NCBI GenBank assembly: GCA_013695175.1
Contig: JACDAZ010000370.1
Coordinates: forward strand, 1 to 5,148
DNA: 5,148 nt
Source of the DNA: Flavisolibacter sp.
Lineage (GTDB): Bacteria > Bacteroidota > Bacteroidia > Chitinophagales > Chitinophagaceae
Direction of reading: 5' to 3'
Shown piece after piece: positions 1 to 5,148 of this stretch (position 1 is its first letter; the number at the start of each line of letters is the position of its first letter). A program made the translations under genes and the position numbers. Under the pieces are notes generated by a model. The model was not told the DNA's origin. It saw nothing but the letters and a program-made list of their open reading frames with translations, and ran no database searches.

Positions 1-532
1 CTACTACAGTGGCAGCACCAGTTTTGCCAGCACCCCATGCAGCGCCAGCTCCACTACCAAATTGATTTGCAGGTGATGTGGTTAAACCATACATACCCCA
101 TAAAGATCCGTTTGTATAATAGGTGTCATTAGAAGTTGCATCATGCGTATAGATGTAATTAGGCTCAGCATACTCAACATCATCCATACTTCTCATTGTA
201 TTTATAGCATCTTTTGTTTCCAAAGAAGTTTTAACTAAATAAATCCCTTCATCATTACCAAAAGTTTTCATGGCACTGGTAATGATCAATTCAAGTGGTG
301 AGCCACTAATACGTGCAAATGCATTTTGTTTTGATGTTTGAGTTCGCCCTTTCTTAAATTTTACTAACAGTTCACCCGGGACAAAACTTCCGGGACTGAT
401 GTTTAACTTTTCAAAAAAGTTTTCCTGGTTACTTACGGATAGAAGTTCCTGCTCTTCCTGTTTTACATCTTTGGTACAGCTGGCAAATAAGACTATGGAA
501 AAAATTCCAATGATTAGGTGTTTTTTTTTCAT
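1..532 (-). CDS. Subtilisin-like (S8) serine protease lipoprotein, N-terminal part only
   Basis: This is the first 177 codons of a gene that runs off the low-coordinate edge. The start is ATG at 532-530, followed by three AAA lysine codons and a hydrophobic stretch that ends in LFASC. Cys19 would be the lipidated residue, so the product is probably an outer-membrane or surface lipoprotein; Phe at -3 makes the lipobox relaxed, as is common in Bacteroidota. Residues 20-48 are a polar, charged linker. Residues 49-150 look like the propeptide that precedes many bacterial subtilases: VPGELLVKFK (51-60), DDVEYAEPNY (117-126), then NDTYYTNGSLWGMYGL (135-150). Residues 164-177 (AAWGAGKTGAATVV) match the segment just before the catalytic Asp motif of S8 proteases, so the Asp/His/Ser triad itself lies outside the window and cannot be confirmed. 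It is 94 bases downstream of the GH26 gene on the same strand. Whether it belongs to that operon is unclear. The family call is strong, the substrate unknown. Confidence 0.85.
   Translation of the reverse strand, partial: MKKKHLIIGIFSIVLFASCTKDVKQEEQELLSVSNQENFFEKLNISPGSFVPGELLVKFKKGRTQTSKQNAFARISGSPLELIITSAMKTFGNDEGIYLVKTSLETKDAINTMRSMDDVEYAEPNYIYTHDATSNDTYYTNGSLWGMYGLTTSPANQFGSGAGAAWGAGKTGAATVV
521..529 (-). repeat. A9 homopolymer at codons 2-4 of the protease gene
   Basis: Nine consecutive A on the coding strand directly follow the protease ATG and encode Lys2-Lys4. A lysine-rich start is normal for a signal peptide, so this may be no more than codon choice. A run of this length at the very start of a secreted-protein gene can also be a slippage site, where loss or gain of one base would abolish expression. 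Confidence 0.5.
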
Positions 533-582
533 GTGTTTGATTAAGTGTTTAAAATGGTTAATTCAATTACTGAATTTAAGGG

Positions 583-627
583 AAATTTTAACGCTTTAGC
601 CGTTGCCCCACATGTTTTTTAAAATTT
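583..627 (-). other. Inverted repeat between the GH26 and protease genes (weak terminator candidate)
   Basis: AAATTTTAA at 583-591 and its exact complement TTAAAATTT at 619-627 form 9-bp arms around a 27-base loop, with the last base of the upstream arm inside the GH26 stop codon. The loop also holds a short imperfect stem (AACG at 590-593 against CGTT at 601-604). The arms are pure A/T and no clear U-tract follows on the minus-strand transcript, so this is not a textbook intrinsic terminator. It could be an attenuating or processing hairpin, or chance in AT-rich DNA. I found no convincing TAnnTTTG promoter element in the rest of the 533-626 gap. Confidence 0.25.
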
Positions 628-1772
628 TATCTCATCCAACTTCTAAATGAAGCTATTATAGCTTGTTTTGTTTTTTCATCATTTTTAAAAGACCAATCCA
701 GCGCTTTATATGTAGTAGTATTATCACTGTTTGTATGAAAGAAAACAACAGATTTTACTGCAGGATATTTTTGAGGTAAGGAGCTAAGACCTTCTTGAAA
801 CCATATAGCCCTGTCGCCACCTACTGAAAGAGATCCATATTCAGTAAGCATCATTGGTTTTTTATAAAGAGAAAGAGAATCATAACTTTTCTGAATGATA
901 TCTTCAAGGCTCCACCACTGGCTCCATGTAGCTACAGTCCCATAATTTAAAGCTGTTACACCTATCCAATCCACATTTTCATGACCGGGGTAAAATTGAG
1001 GATATGTTTCGTATGCCGGGTGTGGTGACCAAATCCAAATGGCATTGGTTGCTCCTGCGTTACTAAAGCGGCTGCGTACATGCTGCCATGCATCAATATA
1101 ATCCTGCGGTTCATTATTTTGCGGACCCCAAGGATAACGGTAGGGATCATTCATTTCATGTCCAAAACGTAAAAAAAATGGATGTTGAAATTTAGCTGCA
1201 TCCGCAGCCCATTTATCTATGTAAACATCATATTTGCCCTGTGCAACGGCCCTCATTCCTCCTTTATTTTTATTCTCTGCATTTATAGTGTTCCCAACAT
1301 GAGCAGCGTCAAAATCATCAAGCCAGGGTTCCCATGTAATCATTGGAACACTTCCCAGATCATAAATTGCCTGCGCACGAAGCATAGGAAAAACCTGTTG
1401 TCTTTTGCTGCCCCATGCTGTATAAAAAGAAATAATAGGAAATTTAATTTTTAAAGAATCTTCTAATGCCACTACACTTTCATAAGATTCCACCATTTGA
1501 TCATCATAAGCACCAACAAAAAAACTATCAGGAGAATTAAAAAATAATTTGTTTTTGCGGTAGTTGTCAAACCATAAAAGTGATTGACTTCTTTTTTCCC
1601 TGGTACCGGTCATGCTTTTTTCAAAGCTGGCAATATTTGTATTAACAGAAGAAAAAATATTTTCAAGGGGACCTTTTGTTTTATCACCTGCAAAAGTTAA
1701 TAATACAAAAATGCCGGTACCTAAACCAAGTGCTATTAAAACCAATATAGATCGGTATATTATAGTTTTCAT
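627..1772 (-). CDS. Family GH26 glycoside hydrolase, membrane-anchored or periplasmic
   Basis: The 381-residue product is a retaining endo-glycanase of family GH26, whose known members cut beta-1,4-mannan, beta-1,3-xylan or mixed-linkage beta-1,3/1,4-glucan. Residues 5-27 are a hydrophobic helix: either an uncleaved anchor, or a signal peptide cut near TFA|GD (residue 28). The (beta/alpha)8 domain spans about 85-380. The acid/base motif is FLRFGHEMND (200-209, Glu206) and the nucleophile motif is MLTEYGS (308-314, Glu311). The 105-residue spacing fits the family. Supporting aromatic motifs are TWEPW (146-150), YPWGPQNN (213-220) and WIWSPHP (246-252). No carbohydrate-binding module is visible. 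The start ATG overlaps the stop of the glycosyltransferase gene as ATGA, so translation is probably coupled. With no SusC/SusD genes in view and a synthase directly upstream, I infer a role in trimming, releasing or editing the polymer made by that synthase, rather than feeding on external glycan. The family call is firm; the substrate is not known. Confidence 0.88.
   Translation of the reverse strand: MKTIIYRSILVLIALGLGTGIFVLLTFAGDKTKGPLENIFSSVNTNIASFEKSMTGTREKRSQSLLWFDNYRKNKLFFNSPDSFFVGAYDDQMVESYESVVALEDSLKIKFPIISFYTAWGSKRQQVFPMLRAQAIYDLGSVPMITWEPWLDDFDAAHVGNTINAENKNKGGMRAVAQGKYDVYIDKWAADAAKFQHPFFLRFGHEMNDPYRYPWGPQNNEPQDYIDAWQHVRSRFSNAGATNAIWIWSPHPAYETYPQFYPGHENVDWIGVTALNYGTVATWSQWWSLEDIIQKSYDSLSLYKKPMMLTEYGSLSVGGDRAIWFQEGLSSLPQKYPAVKSVVFFHTNSDNTTTYKALDWSFKNDEKTKQAIIASFRSWMR
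1769..1772 (-). other. ATGA stop/start overlap, synthase to GH26
   Basis: The minus strand reads ATGA here: ATG starts the GH26 gene and TGA ends the glycosyltransferase gene. Such overlaps usually mean co-transcription and translational coupling by ribosome reinitiation, tying hydrolase output to synthase output. Confidence 0.9.
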
Positions 1773-3406
1773 AGGTTATAACTCATTTTTTTATAATTTT
1801 TTCTGACACTTTTTCTATGTTTTTTGTTTATCAGTTCCAAATCAATTTTCTCCCACGGTTCTTCTTCTTTAATTTTTCTAGATTCAATGGCTGCATACAT
1901 GCCGCCAAACGTCATAATAAAAGCAATACAGGCAAAGGCAACCATACCCCAAATATCCCCACTGGTTAAGGCAATCTTTGCTTCATGCGTAAAATATCTT
2001 CTTTCAATAACCACAAAAAATAAGGTAGCAATAAATAACAACTGGTGAATCATTAAGGGACGTATAAAAGGAGTAAAACCTTTTACTGCTTGTTTAGCTG
2101 TTGGTATATAAGGAATATCAGCATTACGAACAGAGAGTAAAAAGCCTTTGAAAAAAATAGGCCAGCATGCAAACTTCAAAAACATTCCCCGCCAATGCAG
2201 CCCCCTTTCATTTTGTGGGTGACAAAGCCATTGCTGCACATATAAGTATATAGTAATTCCTACAATTGCAATCGGTAACCAATTTAATACAAACTGAATA
2301 AAATCCATATTGGCAGGTAACATACCAAACCATAGAAATAAAAATGGAATCAATAAGAACAACATAATAGTAACGCCTGAAAAATAATAAGTACCTATTG
2401 TTAAATAAGAAAGCTTTTGCCAGAAAGATAATTTACTCCACAGCCTTGGTAGTTCTGCAAACAACACTTCATGTACGCCTCTTGCCCATTTTAATTGCTG
2501 TTTAAAAAAAGAACCTAAATCTTCCGGAACCAGGCCCCTGCTTACTACAACAGGTGCATAAATAGATTTCCATCCTTCAGAATGAATACGAATGGCTGTT
2601 ATAAGATCTTCAGCCAATCCAATACCGTGTCCTCCAATAGATTCTAAAGCAGTTCTGCGGAAAGTGCAATTAGCTCCTATAGCTACAGAACAATTATACC
2701 CATGCATGCCAATTTGTGTAGGTCCATAAAAACTATAAGTTTGTTCTGCAGCACCTTTAGCGGTGAATGACCGGTATTGGTTATAATAAGCCTGCGCTAC
2801 CTGTACATAACCTACTTTTTCATTTTCAAAATATCCAAGAACTTCATCCAGGAAATTAGGAAATGGAATATGATCAGGGTCAAGTACAAGAATAAAATCC
2901 TCTGTTGTACTTTTTAATGCTTCATTAATTTTACCGGCCTTTGCCCCGGGGAAACCAACAATTTCTAACCATACAGCTCCATTTTTTACTGCAGCTTCTT
3001 TAAACCGGGGATCTTGGGTATCATCAAGTAAATATGTTGTATGCGGATAAGTAATACGGGCACAGGCAGCTAATGTTTTTTCAAACATACTTAATGGTTC
3101 ACCGGGAGACGATGTTGTAAATATGGCAACACTTAAACCCGGTGGTGCTTCCTTCTTTTCCGGCACTCTAATTCCCAGGTAAGAAATCCATAGAATAATC
3201 ATCCTGATCATACCCCACCAAAATATAAATGATAAGAGTAAAAACAAAGGAACAGAAGCTACATGATCTTCACGAAACCACCATTCCGCAAGGTGCAGCA
3301 TACTTAGGCAACCGGCAACAATCAGTATTGACAGTAAAAATTTTTTAGAACGTGTTACAGGAGCTGCTTTCCTGAAACTCCACAAGTTGGTTTGGTTAGT
3401 TTTCAT
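1769..3406 (-). CDS. Membrane family-2 glycosyltransferase, cellulose-synthase-like polysaccharide synthase
   Basis: The 545-residue product is an inner-membrane processive GT2 that would polymerise a nucleotide-sugar on the cytoplasmic face and pass the chain through its own membrane channel. The topology follows the BcsA core: two helices (about 22-42 and 51-78), the catalytic domain (about 90-320), two helices (about 335-361 and 370-391), an amphipathic interface segment (about 407-425), a gating-loop-like stretch, and two more helices (about 449-467 and 484-506). Catalytic motifs in order are LLDDT (126-130), KAGKIN (156-161), DPD (176-178, the DxD metal site), AED (265-267, the TED equivalent with the catalytic-base Asp267) and QQLKW (303-307, the Q(Q/R)xRW product-binding motif with Lys for Arg). 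YIPTAK (433-438) sits where BcsA has FxVTxK and keeps its Thr and Lys. There is no C-terminal PilZ domain, only a short basic tail. The start overlaps the stop of the TPR/beta-barrel gene as ATGA. The synthase call is strong. The sugar cannot be read from sequence; hyaluronan/chitin-type and mannan or glucan synthases share this fold. Confidence 0.9.
   Translation of the reverse strand: MKTNQTNLWSFRKAAPVTRSKKFLLSILIVAGCLSMLHLAEWWFREDHVASVPLFLLLSFIFWWGMIRMIILWISYLGIRVPEKKEAPPGLSVAIFTTSSPGEPLSMFEKTLAACARITYPHTTYLLDDTQDPRFKEAAVKNGAVWLEIVGFPGAKAGKINEALKSTTEDFILVLDPDHIPFPNFLDEVLGYFENEKVGYVQVAQAYYNQYRSFTAKGAAEQTYSFYGPTQIGMHGYNCSVAIGANCTFRRTALESIGGHGIGLAEDLITAIRIHSEGWKSIYAPVVVSRGLVPEDLGSFFKQQLKWARGVHEVLFAELPRLWSKLSFWQKLSYLTIGTYYFSGVTIMLFLLIPFLFLWFGMLPANMDFIQFVLNWLPIAIVGITIYLYVQQWLCHPQNERGLHWRGMFLKFACWPIFFKGFLLSVRNADIPYIPTAKQAVKGFTPFIRPLMIHQLLFIATLFFVVIERRYFTHEAKIALTSGDIWGMVAFACIAFIMTFGGMYAAIESRKIKEEEPWEKIDLELINKKHRKSVRKNYKKMSYNL
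3403..3406 (-). other. ATGA stop/start overlap, exporter to synthase
   Basis: The minus strand reads ATGA here: ATG starts the glycosyltransferase gene and TGA ends the TPR/beta-barrel gene. It is identical in form to the next junction downstream, so all three genes appear to be made as one coupled unit. Confidence 0.9.
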
Positions 3407-4953
3407 GGTATAAAGGAATATTTTAAACCTAACACTCCTGAATGACTGGTATAAAAGAATAAAGAATTATAAGTGTAAGAACTTTTAATTGAAAACCTCG
3501 GTGATATTAAAAAATTCATTTCTGCAACTGCTTCAACAGGTGTATAGGCTAAAACACTATATGATTTATGTACGGAGTATTGATTGTTTTGTTCTTTAAC
3601 TATAAATGAAGGAGCATCAGCTTTTGCAGATACGCCAATACTGCTTCTCAATGAAATAAAAAATTTATCTGATGTCTTAATATTTACCGATGCCAATATA
3701 GAATGTACAATTTGATTTTGTGGTGTAAAATAAGGATCATATATCCCTTCGGTTTGCTTAGTAGATAAAGGAAAATTTCTATTAGAAGTTGAAGAATCTT
3801 TTAAAATAAAACGATTTAATAATGATGTTGAATAATTATACCCATAACCACCTTTAAAACTAAAATTGCCCTTATGTAACAGCGGCAAAAGCATCCATAA
3901 ATAAGTGGTATGTATACGATTGTTATCATCAAATTGTTGCAATTCATAAGCTGCTTTACCAAGCCATTTATCCTTAAGGTTATAATTTATTGATATTGTA
4001 TAAAAATCCTGAATTAATGGTTGTTTAATACTTGATATTGTATATTGATATGGTCGTCTTTCTACCCCGGTAAATAAGGAAAAATCTTTAGATAATTTTT
4101 GATTTAAATATACTGCCCCTGTAGTGAACGCTTTGCCCTGGTTAAAAACACCACCTTTTAAAGAAATTGTTGTTTTACCCATATCTAAATTAATGCTATT
4201 CATTAATTGTAACCAGGTTGAGGAATATGAATTATTGGAAACAGTAGTAGCGTTATGCTTTACAGAAATAACTGGAGACAGTATCCATGAACGGTACCAA
4301 CCCGTTACTAATTCCCGAAAGTTTGAATTTAATGGCTGATCATCTGAAAATACACCTGCATTTATTTGAACATATGGAGATGTATAATTATGAACCTGCT
4401 TTAAAATTTCAGTAGCTTCAAAATTTTCAGGATCAAGCTTCAAAATTGTTTTAGCGAATTTTTTTGATGTTTCTGTTCTTCCATTCCATAAATGCATATA
4501 AGCTAATCTGGTTAAAGCCTCATTATTAGAACTATCAGATACTATATAATCTTCAAGAAAACTCGCCGATAATTTATATTTACCTATGTCAAATAGAAAT
4601 ATACCATATTCTAGTTTTAATATATTTTCCTCAGGAAAAGCTGCCAATGCCTTTTGATGTAAAGCTTTAGAACGGTCAAAATCTTTCATCCAAAAAAGCA
4701 CCCGGGCATGAAGGCGAAAGCTATTTAGATCAGGAGAGGAATTATTAAATTCAGTTAAGATCCTGTCAGCTTCTGCAAAATTTTTTTCATATGCTTTTTC
4801 TTTAGCATATTCAACTGTATCAGTTATAGGAATATATTGAGCTTTAGAATGAAAATTAAGTATGAAAACAAAAAAAATGAAACACCCCAATTTAAAAAGA
4901 TGTAAGGGTGAGAAAGATCTTTCTTTTACAGGGCTATAAAAAAGGTCGTACAC
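3403..4953 (-). CDS. TPR-repeat outer-membrane beta-barrel protein, YaiO/PgaA-like
   Basis: The 516-residue product has a likely signal peptide with a long basic N-region (hydrophobic core about 19-34) and a cut after Ala38 (SKA|Q), placing it in the periplasm and outer membrane. Residues 44-177 hold about four TPR helix pairs, for example 78-108 (RLHARVLFWMKDFDRSKALH) and 144-177 (with LAYMHLWNGR and ILKLDPEN). Residues 192-516 alternate polar and hydrophobic/aromatic residues in short strands separated by Asn/Ser-rich turns, ending in GLKYSFIP, as expected of a beta-barrel; this part resembles the YaiO-type outer-membrane domain. A TPR scaffold fused to a barrel is the design of PgaA and BcsC, which export PNAG and cellulose. 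Together with the synthase gene overlapping its 3' end, this suggests polymer export. The start is GTG (the codon reads GTG, not ATG); the frame upstream has no ATG before an in-frame TAG at 4989-4987, and a downstream start would lose the signal peptide's charged N-region. The architecture is well supported, the export role inferred. Confidence 0.85.
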   Translation of the reverse strand: MYDLFYSPVKERSFSPLHLFKLGCFIFFVFILNFHSKAQYIPITDTVEYAKEKAYEKNFAEADRILTEFNNSSPDLNSFRLHARVLFWMKDFDRSKALHQKALAAFPEENILKLEYGIFLFDIGKYKLSASFLEDYIVSDSSNNEALTRLAYMHLWNGRTETSKKFAKTILKLDPENFEATEILKQVHNYTSPYVQINAGVFSDDQPLNSNFRELVTGWYRSWILSPVISVKHNATTVSNNSYSSTWLQLMNSINLDMGKTTISLKGGVFNQGKAFTTGAVYLNQKLSKDFSLFTGVERRPYQYTISSIKQPLIQDFYTISINYNLKDKWLGKAAYELQQFDDNNRIHTTYLWMLLPLLHKGNFSFKGGYGYNYSTSLLNRFILKDSSTSNRNFPLSTKQTEGIYDPYFTPQNQIVHSILASVNIKTSDKFFISLRSSIGVSAKADAPSFIVKEQNNQYSVHKSYSVLAYTPVEAVAEMNFLISPRFSIKSSYTYNSLFFYTSHSGVLGLKYSFIP

Positions 4954-4959
4954 GTTGGC

Positions 4960-4972
4960 TAGTTTAAAACTA
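4960..4972. promoter_or_regulatory. Small dyad TAGTTT-A-AAACTA just before the GTG start
   Basis: The arms at 4960-4965 and 4967-4972 are perfect complements around a single base, ending 6 bases before the start codon. One central base is too few for an RNA hairpin loop, so if it matters it would be as a DNA-binding site or through looser pairing near the start. In AT-rich DNA it may be chance. Confidence 0.2.
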
Positions 4973-5015
4973 AAATTTTGGCAGGTCTACGACTAAGAAT
5001 GGATGTAAAAGTTTA

Positions 5016-5061
5016 ATTATGAATATCAGGTAACAAATCTATTATGACAACAGGTAACAAA
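5016..5061 (-). repeat. Two direct copies of TTTGTTACCTG-N3/4-TCATAAT, operator candidate
   Basis: On the minus strand, TTTGTTACCTG occurs at 5061-5051 and again at 5037-5027, exactly 24 bases apart. Each is followed by 3 or 4 bases and then TCATAAT (5047-5041 and 5022-5016). The conserved blocks are separated by more variable bases, which is more like a repeated binding site than a simple slippage product. The pair overlaps the candidate -33 and -7 elements, so a bound regulator could control the exopolysaccharide unit directly. A related TTTTGTTA lies inverted at 5102-5109. No regulator gene is in the window. Confidence 0.5.
5034..5060 (-). promoter_or_regulatory. Candidate Bacteroidota promoter for the three-gene unit
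   Basis: TAGATTTG (5041-5034 on the minus strand) matches the Bacteroidota -7 consensus TAnnTTTG at every fixed position. A TTG (5060-5058) lies 16 bases upstream as a -33 element, slightly shorter than the usual 17-23 base spacing. Transcription would begin near 5026-5030, giving an untranslated leader of about 75 bases before the GTG at 4953. Its position right before the first gene supports it; the short spacing and AT-rich setting limit confidence. Confidence 0.45.
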
Positions 5062-5148
5062 AACGTTTCAATTTCCCTCCAAAATCAAAAGGTGTTGTTG
5101 CTTTTGTTATGACTTTCATTGATGTATTTATTGCATATACTTCTAGCT

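Larger units (their letters stand above)
4954..5148. other. 195-base region upstream of the three-gene unit
   Basis: No complete gene of credible length lies here. It holds the candidate promoter, a pair of direct repeats and a small dyad, listed separately, and no Shine-Dalgarno-like sequence before the GTG. Two open frames reach the window edge, one on each strand. Neither has a recognisable protein signature, so I do not call either as a gene. Confidence 0.5.

Noticed and set aside
399..599. Plus-strand open frame opposite the protease start
   Set aside because: Antisense to the clear signal-peptide region of the protease; the translation is low-complexity and matches no family signature.
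962..2048. Several short open frames on both strands inside the GH26 and synthase genes
   Set aside because: They lie wholly or largely within well-supported genes in other frames and show no protein-like motifs of their own.
1769..3406. Naming the synthase bcsA (cellulose synthase)
   Set aside because: The fold and topology match, but there is no PilZ domain, motifs differ, and no bcsB-like gene is present. The sugar is unknown, so no gene symbol is given.
4124..4339. 71-residue plus-strand frame inside the exporter gene
   Set aside because: Shadow of the beta-barrel coding region; no independent evidence.
5042..5148. Possible C-terminal end of an upstream minus-strand gene (35 codons, ending in tandem stops TAA TAG)
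   Set aside because: A frame of this length arises easily by chance, it has no recognisable motif, and it runs into the candidate promoter. Not called without more sequence.
5109..5148. Possible start of a divergent plus-strand gene (MTFIDVFIAY...)
   Set aside because: Only 13 codons are visible, too few to judge coding character.
1..5148. CRISPR arrays, tRNA or rRNA genes, insertion sequences
   Set aside because: No regularly spaced repeats, cloverleaf-like or rRNA-like stretches, transposase signatures or terminal inverted repeats were seen.

Overview
The window looks like chromosomal DNA from a member of the Bacteroidota, most likely the Chitinophagaceae/Sphingobacteria side, though I hold the family-level guess loosely. 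The support is AT-rich DNA, no Shine-Dalgarno-like sequence before any start, a signal peptide ending in ...KAQ, a lipoprotein with a relaxed lipobox, and a match to the Bacteroidota -7 promoter element TAnnTTTG. All four genes are on the minus strand, so the order of transcription runs from high to low coordinates.

Layout in transcription order. Positions 4954-5148 are a regulatory region with a candidate promoter (5034-5060), two imperfect direct copies of a TTTGTTACCTG-N3/4-TCATAAT element (5016-5061) and a small dyad just before the first start. Next comes a tight three-gene unit: an outer-membrane protein with N-terminal TPR repeats and a C-terminal YaiO-like beta-barrel (3403-4953), a membrane family-2 glycosyltransferase with the cellulose-synthase fold and topology (1769-3406), and a membrane-anchored or periplasmic family-26 glycoside hydrolase (627-1772). 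Both junctions are ATGA overlaps, where the start codon of one gene overlaps the stop of the previous one. After a 94-base gap lies the 5' end of a lipoprotein subtilase (1-532), cut by the window edge before its catalytic triad.

Taken together, the three overlapping genes have the parts list of a synthase-dependent exopolysaccharide system: an inner-membrane processive synthase, an outer-membrane TPR/beta-barrel exporter, and a dedicated glycan-cleaving enzyme. The general plan resembles Pga (poly-N-acetylglucosamine), Bcs (cellulose) and Alg (alginate), but this version is minimal. It has no PilZ domain, no BcsB-like subunit, and a GH26 enzyme in place of PgaB, BcsZ or AlgL. GH26 specificity (beta-mannan, beta-1,3-xylan or mixed-linkage beta-glucan in characterised members) hints that the polymer is not simply cellulose or PNAG. 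The polymer and the role of the hydrolase are inference. The protease may be an independent gene.
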